From the NCBI GenBank assembly GCA_020746995.1, contig JAGPXD010000006.1, positions 62,001 to 126,000 of the forward strand: a stretch of DNA of 64,000 bases. The letters run 5' to 3'. Of this stretch, positions 21,486 to 32,393 are shown piece after piece. Positions within the stretch are counted from its first letter, which is position 1. Each line of letters starts with the position of its first letter. The DNA is from Plectosphaerella cucumerina. Lineage: Eukaryota > Ascomycota > Sordariomycetes > Glomerellales > Plectosphaerellaceae. The notes beneath the pieces are model-generated. The model did not search any database and had not been told where the DNA came from. It saw only the letters and a list, made by a program, of their open reading frames with translations. A program made the translations under genes and the position numbers.

Positions 21486-22092
21486 GGTGCCCGCGGTACA
21501 TGTTCGGTGAGGGTAGCACCGGGGAGGCGAGGGGAATGTGAGGCAGGCTGTGTTCTCTCAGTTGGTCTGGATATCGGGATGTCGATGAGAGAGAAACTTG
21601 GCAGCCTGGGATGTGAACTTGGAGGTCGTGTTGATTAGTCAGCAGAAGATGAGTTCACGTGGTCCTCTGGTTGAGATCGCAGATGTCTACTTTTGGTAGA
21701 GGCAGGTTGGTAGAGTTCATGAAGATTCAATCAGAACTACTGATCAGTAGAGCTCATGATTCTGGATGCCTCGCTATCTTAGGTGCACATTTTGAGTTCA
21801 AGCATCTAAGACGTTGGTGTTTTACCGCTGGCTGTCTACCAGCTGGATAGCACGTGACACCAGAGACGGCACCGGAAGCGACGGATTGTACACCCAAAGT
21901 GGGTCTCAGCGACAGGCGGTCCCTGAACCTCATATGTGAACCATCACAGCTCCTGTCTTCTGAAGATTTTCTGCTCTCTTCATTTCCATCTTCCGCGCCG
22001 AATTGACATGTTGCATCCTTTTAAAATGCCACCTTCACGAGCAAGTTCGCTTACATAATGCAATCATCTCCCCTACCTGCAGCTAAACCAAA
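21486..22092. promoter_or_regulatory. Divergent promoter region: carrier gene and CorA-like gene
   Basis: About 600 bp between the carrier start (21485, minus) and the leader of the plus-strand CorA-like gene. An E-box-type CACGTGAC lies at 21851-21858. The right part is AT-richer than its surroundings. No TATA box is clear. Confidence 0.4.
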
Positions 22093-22230
22093 ATGGTCAA
22101 GATCGCGGTACGACGTGAGATTGGGGGCCAAATCTCGGCCCCTTCAGCTGAGGTTCAGCTGAGAGAGTTGCGATTTTCTTCTCCTCTCACCAATTTTTGC
22201 GGCCGGATGCTCGTAAGGCCACTCTCATGA
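22093..22230 (+). promoter_or_regulatory. 45-codon upstream ORF overlapping the start of the CorA-like gene
   Basis: ATG at 22093 in a strong context (CCAAAATGG) opens a frame with no stop until TGA at 22228-22230. That TGA overlaps the proposed main ATG (22227-22229) in an ATGA arrangement. The peptide begins MVKIAVRREIGG and has no recognised domain. Such overlap is known to permit termination-reinitiation in some transcripts. An alternative reading, with an intron from 22108 (GTACGA) to a non-consensus GAG acceptor at 22163, would fuse the first five codons to the main frame. Confidence 0.45.
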
Positions 22231-25200
22231 ACCCAGATGAGATGCCGAGACGCATCCCGACCAGGTCGGGGCCGGGGCCGGACGACGACAATATTTACCC
22301 CGGACGCAGCCGAGAACGGAGTAGGGAGTCGCACCGCCGGGATCTACAACGACGAGAGCAAGAGAGTCGGGAACGCGAGATGGATGCGGCTCGTGCCGCC
22401 GACCTGGTCGAGGCCGCCAGATTGAATCGAGAGAACCGTCCCAGGCCGGCCTTTGTGGAAGACGAATCGGAGCCCGAACCCGAGCCCCCGGTTCCTGTCG
22501 ACAGCAGCGGCGTAAACACAACAGCCTCTGACGCCTGGCCTGCTCGGGAGAGGGTGCGAATGGAAGACAGCGAAGACTCCGACGCACCGCCAGGCACCTC
22601 CAGGCTTGACAGGAGAAGAAGGTTCAACGCTCGCCCGAATGAACGACGCTCGTCTTCACCCCCTCCACCCCCTGGGCCCAGCAGAAACGTCAGATGGGAC
22701 GACCGGCGCCGTGTCATTGTCGATGAACGGCCAGCGCCACCCCCCGTTGTCATCAACAACCGCATCTACAACGACTCTGCCTCTGAAGGCGAGACCAGGG
22801 AAGAGTACGAGGCAGCGGCTCGGGCAGATCAATATTACGAGAGGCCAACAATCTGGGATGATGGCATGCAGCAGCCACGCACTTCCGGGGATATCTCTGA
22901 AGAAGAGAGGAGGACGAGAATCCAGGTGCAGATTGAGAAGGAGAAAGCGCTCCTAGAGCTGGAGAATATGCGCGAGGCTCGTGCGAAGTACGAGGCAGCA
23001 CTCCGGGAAAACCAGGATCTCAGAAGCAGACGCGAGAGGGAAAGAATCTGGCATGGAGGCCTGGAGCAGCGACCGCGAACGTCCTATGAACTCTACGAAG
23101 ACGAGAGGAGGAAGAGACTCAGGGAGGAGCATGAGCTGGAGAGGGCGCGCCGAGAGCTGGAGATGCTGCGACAAGCCGAGGAGAACCGACGTTACCGTTC
23201 TGACGACGATTCGGACCCCGATGCTCGAAGATACAACAGTCGCAACACCCGCAGATCCAGATACAGTCCAAGTCCGAGCCCGCCCCCACCACCTTTCGGC
23301 CGTTCCCATTTCATACCACGCGGTCGCAGGAGCCCAAGCCCGTTCCGTCGCCGCAGTATTGAGACTCCAGTTGTTCTCGACTACGATCGATACCGGGCCG
23401 CGGGCATCAGCCCAACATTTGGGCGGCATCGGTATCCCACTCTGAGCCCACAGCGCGACACCTTTATGCGCAGATACATACCTCCATTCTCAGCCGACAC
23501 AGACGATGACGAGGCGCCACTTGTCGAGACGATTAACCTACCTTTCAAGGGGCTGAGCACTACCCAAGTTGCCCGCGCGGCAGGCGGCATGCTCAGGGCC
23601 TGGCACAAGAAGCAGATGAGCTTTGCCCGTGGCATCGAAACGGAGTTGGTCGTCATCAACGCAGCCGAGAGCTTCACCGACAAGGGAGGCAAGAGCATCG
23701 TCACGCTGTATTGTCAGAAAGATGCCCTGGACACTGGAAAGACCGCGCCGCACCAGATCACCTGGCTGTACGTATGCCCCTGTGTAGCCAAGACCGAGCA
23801 ATCTGACCCCTGGCAGCCATGTCAAGCACAGCTCGGAGGTCACGAAAGTCGTCAAGGTACGTCATCGGCAGCTTAATTCCTAGCGACGGGATTGTGGCTG
23901 ACACGAACAGAACCTCATCACGTGCTGCCCTTTCGTCCACACAGGCTACAAGTCTCTTGCCCTCGGCCTTCTCGAAAAGGTCGTCCCTTTGGAAGACGAT
24001 GTCCAACGCGGTCAGGATGGCGCCACACGGGGCGCAAGAACCATCGTCAGCCGTGTCGATAGGGAGCCTGAGGATGATGTGTCGTCCCGTGACTCGGTCA
24101 CATACACCGCCACCCCCTATCTCGTCTTCCGCGAGCGACAGGCCGGCAAGCACTGCAACGACACCATGCGAAGCCTGCTCAGTGCCCAGTACGGATATGA
24201 TGTTGGCGATAGCCGAGACAAGACGCAGGTGCTTGCTGAGACCCAGAGCTGGCTGGGAAAAGAGATTCTCCATGTGGCCAGGATGAGAAGTTTGCTGATC
24301 GGCCCTGGTACGTTCCTTAGCTCGAGGCGTCACGACAGCACTGACAACGGGTCAACAGATGTGCTTCTTACCTGGGGCGAGCTCCCTCTGTCGGCGATCC
24401 GCAAGAACAATATTGTCATCGACGAGAGCGATTCGCGGCCGCTTATTACCGTGCGCATCACGGATTTCTGCAGCAGGGAGTACTACTCATACGTCAAGCA
24501 CGACCTAAGTCTCGCTGTGTGTTCAAATGCCCTTGATTCGTACCTCCAGATTACTGATGCTGCCCTCTTCTAGGAACTCACCGCGCGTATTGCTAGCCTC
24601 ACATCGATCGAGGAATTCGAACTCAGGGAGGACAAGTACGGCGGCGTCATCATCACGTCCGAGCTCTGGGCTTCACTCCTTGAAGAAGCAACTGAGAGCA
24701 TGGGCGATATTCGTCTCTGCCTGTGGCGCAAGATGTTCGAGCGCAGCTCTCGGCTTAGGATTCCCTACGGTAAACCGCCACCTCCGCCTCCCCACGTCTA
24801 TGGGCGGGAATATAGCGGTTTGGGGCCACCGCCGCCGCCGCCGCCGCCCCGACCATTGTACGAGCGAGAACACAGCGGTTTGATGCAGTCGAGGAGCAGA
24901 TCTTACGGTTTTGAAGAACGGGAGAGGGGGTTGCCTGAACAGTACACCGCGAAGAGTGAAGTGATTCGGAGACGGGAACTGCACACCCCAGCCGATGATC
25001 CCCGCCCCCATCGGTACGACGCAACATCGGTAGTAGCTCGACCATATTCGACAGCTACAGCCAGGCCCCGCGATAGATCAAGGTCACTTTCAAGCTTGAG
25101 CTCCGGGTCTCCTGTGCGATCGAGGTCACGGTCGCCGTCGGGACCTGCGCCGTCCACCTTGACATCCGTTACCAGGTAGGGTGCCTCGAAAGACAGCCGA

Positions 25201-28200
25201 CAAGCTGGGATCGCTTGTCACATTAACCTGCTGTGAAACATGGTCTGACTGATCTTTGCAGGTATAACACCATCACTCCACACAATCCATTCAGTCCATT
25301 CTCGGAGGTTGCGTCCCGGGCACGTTCAACAGCACGCACTGATGCGAAATCCACTTACTTGTCTGATGTCACGGTTGTCGGACAAGACCTTGGAGATGCT
25401 GAGGACTCCAAGATCGTCAATTATCCCGCATCCTGCGTAAAGGCCACCCGGACGTATCATCTCAGCTCGTCGGAGAGCGAGGGTGAAGACAAGAAGCCGC
25501 CGGTCAAGTTGACTTCAACGGCAGCCAGCCAGGCTCAAAGTCGAAACCGCAAAACTCTCCCGATGTCAACGGATTACGTGCTGGTATCGAAGAGTAAGGA
25601 GTTCGAGCAGCGGCAGAGGAAAAGCGGGAGTCCCGCACGGCCCAAACCGACCGTTGAGAGAGGCCCGACAGGGGAAAAGCAGGAGAAGGTCCAGAAGGAG
25701 CAGGAAGAGGAAACCAAAGGGGATGACAAATCGAAGCGAAGAGCCGCGAAGAATCTCGACAAGACGGAAACGCCTTTCCTCATGTGGAGAGTCACCCAGG
25801 GTAGCGGCGACGACCAGAAAGAGGAGGGAAGTGTGAGCACCATGGTCCGTCTACTTCGGAGGATCGACCGATCTCTCAAGGAAGACGCGACCTTTGGCAA
25901 GATCTACGGTGGCGGCTTCGAGTGCTCTTTGGAGGACATCTGCCTACGCCATGAGCTTTTGGAGGGCCCGGCCGAGACCCCCCCGACAGTGCAGGCGACG
26001 AACACTCCGCTGTCCAGGGACGGTGTGACTGGTCCAGCGAGACCAACGTCCGCCTCGACCGGTCTTGGGGGCGCGGCGTCATCTACCGGCGGCACGCTGT
26101 ATGTCAACGCCTCTGAGCAGGCTAACGGACTGATCAGCGACATCTTCGTCTTGTCCAAGTCGATCCTGGGTCTGTTCATTCCTCTGAACGGGGACGGAGC
26201 AGGTGTGCATACTGATCTGAAGGTCGTGATGGATCGGTACTGGGGTGCATTGGACCAGGTTTTCAGAGTGAGTCCATCTCTGAGCGGGAGTTTTTGCGCG
26301 GCATCGCCGTGCCCGGCTGACGATCATGAACTTGGTGTGCTAACTTGACACTAGCATTTTCGATTTTCAGCGCTGATGAGCGCCGCAGAGGGCGAGCAGT
26401 CATGGACGGTCAGGGGCAGCTGTCGCGACCGCAGCACCTCGCCAAAGAAATGCGAAGCGTGTGAAAACAAGAAGCAATATGACCTCGTCGGCGCCCTGAA
26501 GCATCTCCACGCGGCCCACGATCACTCCAAGTCGCCGGCCCATGAGATCCCTGCGAGACCTTTCGAAGACCCGTGTATCGTCTGGCTCCGCAACACCAAG
26601 ACCATTGAAAGGGACCGTCTGTTCAATATGCTCCTCGAGGACTTGAGGATGTTCCAATTCGACCTTGAACGGATCCTGGATCTGTCCAAGGAGCTTCACC
26701 TGTTTGTTGCACGGCCCAAGGCGGAGCCGGAGGCAGGAGCACATGACTCCTCCTCCGGTGTGTCTTCTCATACGGTTGGGAAGACTGATGGGACGCAGAA
26801 CAGTAGCGAGACCAAGACCAGAGGACGAAAAAGGGGTAGCACCGGCACAAGCCCACTCGGTCAACACCAGGACCCCGAAAAGCAACCTTCAAGCCAAAGC
26901 CAGCACAACATCGACGAGGGGACAGTCTCACGGAAAGAGACGCCCCCATTGCCGACCAGTCTGCTACAGGCTTTCGAGAGCATTCTCGCCCTGCTAGCAG
27001 TCCAGGCAAGGATCGTTGTCCTCACGGTGAGAGAAAATCAGAAAAGGAGGCGTCGGACCAGCCGCTCGTTCAGAGGCATGGCGAGGTACATGGCTATCCT
27101 CGAGGACACGGTTATGAGCCTTGAGAACGCCCGAGAGGACCTCATCGTTGGCATCACCGCCGAGAACAAGAGCGTTGTGAGATTGGGCGCCGTCGGTGCC
27201 GAGTACATCATCGCCATGACCATGGCCAACGTGCAAACAGGCGCGTTCAGAGTCGGCACTGGGTCATCCAAGGTGCCACTGAGCTTCGCCGGCATCGGCG
27301 GTGAAGTTCTCAGGGGCACGCGCCGACGTGCAGTGACCTGGACGGAGGACGTGGATGCGAACAATGCAAGAGCACCGACAAAGTGCGCCCCAGATGCACC
27401 GCCACCGACAACCTCCCTCGACGTTCTGGCACTCTACGCAGCCCATGCGCGCGCTCTCGATCTCAACGCCACGCTACGCCCCCAGCGACGGGCGTTCCTC
27501 GCTATCCGCGCACTTGAGGAAGAGCTTGGGGCGCTCAAGGACCTTCTGCGCACGCAGGGACACTGTCTCGAGAACAGCAAGCGGGTATTTGATCCCATGT
27601 CGTTCCACGTGACGAATCGCGAGAGGCAGGCCCGGTTCTTGCTGGAGGAGAAGGTGCTTGATAGCGCTGATGACGAGAGGAGGCGTGAGTCCGACGAGTT
27701 GACGGCTATGTTGCACCGAGCCAGAGACCTGCGGTCCAGAGTCAAGGAGAGTATCGAGGTTCTGGACGAGGGGCACGGCAAGGCGATCCGGGTGTTCACC
27801 CTGGTGACGCTGTTCTTCCTTCCTCTGTGAGTACATACCCAACATCCACGACAGGCCCTCCTTACTGACGGTGTGCAGCTCCTTCGTCACCAGCTTCTTC
27901 GGCATGAACACAGCCGATGTGCGCGACATGCCGCAGGGCTCGTGGATTTACTGGGCCATCGCTGCGCCAATCACCCTTTCCGTGCTGTGCTCTGCCTACC
28001 TGTATGCGTACAAATGGGATGCTCTGACGCAGCGCATCACGAGGAAGACGTGGCTGGATCAGGGGGTTGTCGCCTCGGGCGAGGATGTGCCAATGGAGAG
28101 GCCCGTTGAGATGAGCCGTGACTTGACGTTTCGGAGGACGAGTTATCGACGGGGGTCGCCGACTTCAAGTATGAGTAGCTATGCACTGCGCAGGCATATG

Positions 28201-28230
28201 AGGGGGCGGTCGAGGAGGGAGTATGTGTAG
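22227..28230 (+). CDS. Giant CorA-like (GMN-motif) membrane protein with RS/coiled-coil N-terminal region
   Basis: Eight exons (22227-23767, 23817-23856, 23911-24307, 24359-24516, 24574-25175, 25262-26267, 26355-27826, 27879-28230) close in one frame for about 1855 residues. The C-terminus has the CorA/Mrs2/Alr hallmark: a hydrophobic helix (about 1727-1746) running into G1747-M-N and a second helix (about 1760-1783), with a basic cytosolic tail. The CorA-like cytosolic domain probably spans the preceding 400-600 residues and includes a helical segment before the first membrane helix. The N-terminal two thirds is unlike bacterial CorA: Arg/Glu-rich sequence, a probable coiled coil at about 220-325, a folded-looking block across exons 2-5, poly-Pro runs, and an RS-dipeptide patch near 880-910. 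Metal (Mg2+) transport is inferred from the family; the N-terminal role is unknown. Splitting into two genes was considered, but every intron preserves phase. The start could also be the in-frame ATG at 22242. Confidence 0.72.
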
Positions 28231-28563
28231 AGGCTTGAGTTCTTTGCGCTTGAATACTAGGTATTCGAACTGAAGTTGAATGTAGAATCCTGAAAACCCA
28301 AAGCCTCTGTGGTGCAGACGGGCTTTGACTGTCGATTAACTGCGAGGGTTGGCTGTCCGAGTCGAGGATGTTCAGGGGCGCTTACATAATACGCGACAAA
28401 AGTCGGCTACAATCATTCGCGTTAAGCGCATTTCGCTGCCCCCACCTTTCTCAGCAGCAGGCACCAGAGCCCATTAAAGCGCCCTGTCGCGTCTCGCCTC
28501 CAAAGACGCGTCTGCCTCCAACGAACACCCCGCCATCCAAACAACCACCAAAACCTCGCCATA
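28231..28563 (+). promoter_or_regulatory. RPA2 promoter with four CGCG (MBF/E2F-like) boxes
   Basis: The 333 bp between the CorA-like stop and the RPA2 start carry ACGCGA at 28391, TTCGCGTT at 28416-28423, TCGCGTC at 28487-28493 and a perfect MluI cell-cycle box ACGCGT at 28506-28511, 53 bp before the ATG. MBF and E2F-type factors bind such cores in front of replication genes in other fungi. The clustering is seen; regulation is inferred. Confidence 0.6.
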
Positions 28564-29542
28564 ATGAGTATGTTGCCCTGCATGTCGTGCCTAGGAGACT
28601 CCGCTGACTCGACCATAGCGTCATACAACAGCTACTCCAAAACCTCATACGGTGCCCAGGGCGGCGAGGACTCTGGCGGCTTCTTCGCCGGAGGCGGTGG
28701 TGCCTCGCAACAGGGCGGTAGCCAGGGTGGTGGTGGCAAGGTATGTGGTGATACTGCCTTTCCTGTCTCAAACTCGGTCTAACATCACAAAGAGCTACCA
28801 GGACGAATCTCTGCGGCCTGTCACCATCAAGCAGATCATCGAGGCCGAAGAAGCATACCCCGGCGCCGACTTCAAGATTGACGGCCACGCCGTCACACAG
28901 GTCACGTTTGTCGGTCAGGTTCGGGATGTCAACCCCCAGGCAACCAACGTCACCTACAAAATCGACGATGGCACGGGCACGATCGAGGTCAAGAAGTGGA
29001 TAGACGCCGACAAGCGAGATGACGAGCTGATGGAGGGCGGCGGCGCCGCGAACACTGGCGGGCTGGACGTCAACCAGTACGTTCGCATTTGGGGCCGCAT
29101 GCGGCCGTTCAACAACAAGCGCCACGTCGTGGCACACTTCCTCCGCAAGGTCGAGGACTTCAACGAGGTCAACTACCACCTCCTCGAGACCACCTACGTC
29201 CACCTCTACCTGACCAAGGGCGCCATCGGCGAGGGCGCCAAGCAGGATGGCGGCGATGGCATGTTCGTCGACGGCGGTGCGGGATACAATGCTGGTCCGG
29301 GCGCGAACGCTGGTCCCGGCGATCCCAACTCGAGGACCGCTGGCTGCACCCCCGAGTCAAAGAAGATGTTCAACTTCCTGCTCAACACGGGCGGCGGCAA
29401 CGAGGGCGTGCATCTCAACGTCATCGCCTCGGGAGCCAAGATGACAGTGCAGGAGGTTCTGCGGGCAGCGGACGAGATGCTGGGCAAGGGCTTGGTGTAC
29501 ACGACTATCGACGACGAGACATGGGCGATTCTGGATTACTAG
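28564..29542 (+). CDS. RFA2: Replication protein A, 32 kDa subunit
   Basis: Middle subunit of the RPA heterotrimer, which coats single-stranded DNA in replication, repair and checkpoint signalling in the nucleus. Exons 28564-28567, 28619-28740 and 28793-29542 give 291 residues. The start codon plus one base form a 4 bp coding exon. The N-terminal 40 residues are Ser/Gly/Tyr-rich, as in the phosphorylated tail of Rpa2. The OB fold runs from about 45 to 175 and includes RPVTIKQIIEAEE, VTFVGQVRDV, YKIDDGTGTIEVKKW and VRIWGRMRPFNNKRHVVAHFLR. The C-terminal winged helix is at about 220-291 (VHLNVIASGAKMTVQEVLRA). The motifs are diagnostic. Upstream CGCG boxes fit G1/S expression. Confidence 0.95.
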
Positions 29543-29901
29543 ACGCCCGGAAGGCACGCGGAGGAGGGACCGGGAATGCGGGAGGAACACTCCGCCGACG
29601 GGGCTTGGGTCCCGTCAGGCACTTATGCTTTTGGGGGGCTTCGGCGGCGGCGTCTGGGATTCACACGTCATGTCTTGTTTTGCTGCGCCGGGGGCACACA
29701 CTGCACTTGGCGAATGATATCATGTAAAAAAATGAGTGGCATTGAGTTAGGCCGTGTTCCAGAGAGGGACTCGGGTTAGATCTGACAATGAGAACATCAT
29801 CTCACGTTCGCGGTAGGGACTGGCGGGAACTGGCTGGAGGAGTCGACAATCTTGACAGAGAAGTTGAGGCAACCTGGATGATGGTGAACTGAAATGTCTA
29901 C
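29543..29901. other. Convergent 3' region of RPA2 and the GNAT gene
   Basis: Tail-to-tail spacer of 359 bp with both 3' UTRs. A TATCATGTAAAAAAATG stretch near 29720 could serve polyadenylation. No gene seen. Confidence 0.35.
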
Positions 29902-30764
29902 TCAGACGGCCGCAAACTCCCTGTGTACGGCCTTCGGCTGGACCTTGACGGTCAGCTTGGCTGAGTAGGCCGGGACGCGGGGCGGACGCGGCTCGCGAAC
30001 CATGATGGACAGAGTCACAGGCGGGCCGCCGGGCTCGTGGAAGAAGATGTCCTTCTTGAACTCGAAGCCACACTTTGCGTAGTAGGCGTTGTTGGCCAAG
30101 GAGCTCGACTCGAGGTACATTGCTCGGTTCTCGGCGTCGGCCTGGAGAGTTCAGTCAGCGCCCTTCCAACACCCCTTGAATGAAGACATACCCTGGCGAT
30201 CATGTGCTCCAGGAGCTTTGTCGCATAGCCCCGGCGGCGGGCATTGGGCTTGGTGCCGATGTAGACGAGGTAGTAGCAGTCGTCGTCCCTGTCGCCCATG
30301 ACATCCTGCTTGGTGTGGTGCAGCAGCGGGAGGAACTCATCGTAGTAGCGGCGGCGACCCTCGGCCGAAAGTTGGTAGTAGAGGCGCCACATGCCGCTGC
30401 GCAGGATGGTCCACCAGTCGTCGTTGGTCTTGCCGGGAGGCAGCCAGAGGGCGACGCCTTCGTGATCCGGGCCTATGGCCGTGACCTCGCCGCTGAGACA
30501 GTGGGCTGCGGCGGCGTAGATCATGATGTCAACGTGAAGCTTCCACTTCTGCTCGGCGGTGCGGTCAGCCATGTCGTCCGTGTCAACGAGGTAGCGGCTG
30601 AGCTCATCGGTGGCGAAGGCGTGAGCGAGCGAGAGACCAGCTTGTCTGCTCTCGTCGAGGCCGAGCATGCGAACTGTGTGCTCCCAGGCAGGGGGCACAA
30701 GGGACGCGATGCCCTTGCGTTCGGAGAGGCTGGTCACGGTCTTTCCACTTAAACCGTCCTCCAT
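29902..30764 (-). CDS. GNAT-family N-acetyltransferase
   Basis: Minus-strand exons 30764-30192 and 30141-29902 give 270 residues. The acetyl-CoA-binding motif A is recognisable as YYLVYIGTKPNARRRGYATKLL, ending in exon 1. Exon 2 supplies the continuation AMYLESSSLANNAYYAKCGF, the usual strand/helix that completes the fold (motif B). The preceding VALWLPPGKTNDDWW segment and the spacing match many fungal GNAT proteins of unknown substrate. There is no targeting signal. The substrate could be a small amine, an antibiotic or a protein; the sequence does not say. The 1.6 kb upstream is gene-free. Confidence 0.86.
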
Positions 30765-32393
30765 GATGGGCGGCGCTATGACTAAGCTGTAAGACGATTT
30801 AAATCTGGCGAAGGTTAGATCACGTAGGTTCTCGATGGGGCTGTATGGGTGAGCATACTGGATATATTCTGTATACTATCACCCGTGTGAACCCTCGAGA
30901 GTTGGATTCTCGAGATGGGCATGAACCTGGAAGGGTGGCGGAGGCAGTTGAGGCTGGTGCGTAATTCAACCGACATCAAGGCTTCGGTATGGGTGGGTGG
31001 AATGGATGAAGGGGTTTGGTGGATCGGGGGTTCCAGTCGATTAGGGCGACTATGCTTCACAAGACGAGCAACGGGATGAATAAGAGGTTGAAGAAGAGCG
31101 AGGAGAGATGATGTCGAGATCTTGGAGGGAGTAGACTCGAAGAGGATCAAGCGAGAGGGGATTTAGGCAGGTTGCAGATGGAGACAAGTGCTAGTCAGCA
31201 GCTGTGTAACAAAGAACGGGGTGCCTGTTCTATTGCTCATAGACTGCCCCCGAGGCTCTCGGGGATTGCGGAAGGGATCTGGTGCGTGTGTTTGGCGGCT
31301 TCTTTCATGGGCTGGTGACGGTCGGGGAGAGGAGGGGAAGATAAGACGGAGGGCACCGGGCGAGGAACATGGGATTATATGCCTGACTCGAGACACGAGG
31401 AGGGCCACGGGACACAGGGGAGGGGTCGAGATGCAGTGTGAGGCACCGGGTTCCGAGGTGAAACAAGAACATGATCTGGTACGTGGGATGGGCGCCGTTG
31501 GCTGCCGCAGATGGCTTGATTCGGGGAGGAGGATAAACAAAGAGGGCTGGCCTAGAGCCGCAGAGGAACAGAGCAGGGGTCCATTCGACTACACAACTAA
31601 TAAGACGAGAGAGGTATGCAGGAGTTGAGCCTGTGTTGGGGGCACAGGAAGTGCTGAGAGGCGAGATGCCCTGGCGCGTGAGGCTATCCTGTACGACAGC
31701 TCATGCACACGTACCCGAACCCAAAAGACGAGCTTCAAAGTGGTGCCATGTGACCCCCATGATCCTTGGAGAGAAGGAAGCGGCAAGGCGATGACCGCTG
31801 TGGCGGCGGCCGGACAGATGCCGGGGTGCGGCTACTCATGCCAACAACGGCTAGCCAGATGCGAGACGGGCGCATTGCCCGCCAAGCACAAGGAGGGATA
31901 CCTGCGCCTATCGACGGCAGACGATCGCGGCCGCCTGACTTCATCCCATGGCGCGGGGGAGGACGCCGTCGGTGACCCAGCGAGGATGCACGTCCGTCTC
32001 GTCTCGGTGTGGTTGGCGCGTTGCTTTTGGCGCGGGAGGCATTGCGTCTGCCGCCTCGTTTTTCTGATAAGGGGGGGGCCTGGTCGGTGAACGGCGCGCG
32101 GCGGGCTAACGCATGGTGATGGGCTGCAGGTAGGTTCGCTGGCGGACGTGGTTCGTCCCCGGGGACGAGTCCGCATGCTCCGGCAGGTTCGAGGTGCATC
32201 GTGGGGCGGAGGCGGCAGCCGGGGGCGGAGCTGGGCGGCGCGGGGGATGACGGGCTCCAGGGTCTTACATGTAGGTTTCACTGCTCGTCCTGTCGGGGGA
32301 CATTTGTTGGTTTCTTGGCGAACAAGTCGTGATGCATCATTTCTCGTTAAAATTTTGTTCCTCCCAGGCTCTGCAGCCTGGTCGCTTTCTCTC
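30765..32393. other. Intergenic region between the GNAT gene and RIO2
   Basis: About 1.6 kb containing the GNAT promoter (left) and the RIO2 3' UTR (right). Several ORFs of up to about 150 codons occur on both strands, but none has a domain, splice logic or start context I would trust. No repeats or RNA genes recognised. Confidence 0.4.

Noticed and set aside
22093..22107. MVKIA as the first exon of an NmrA-like/isoflavone-reductase gene
   Set aside because: Many such enzymes begin with a similar pentapeptide, but no Rossmann sequence follows in any frame; it is better read as the start of an upstream ORF.
25175..25262. A gene boundary that would split the CorA-like gene into an RS protein and a channel
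   Set aside because: The intron 25176-25261 has a good donor and acceptor and preserves phase (AG|G), and no promoter-like sequence or start codon context is seen on the right side; kept as one gene pending cDNA.
30765..32393. Hypothetical genes between the GNAT and RIO2 genes
   Set aside because: Several 100-150 codon frames exist on both strands but they overlap each other and lack start context, introns or recognisable protein features.
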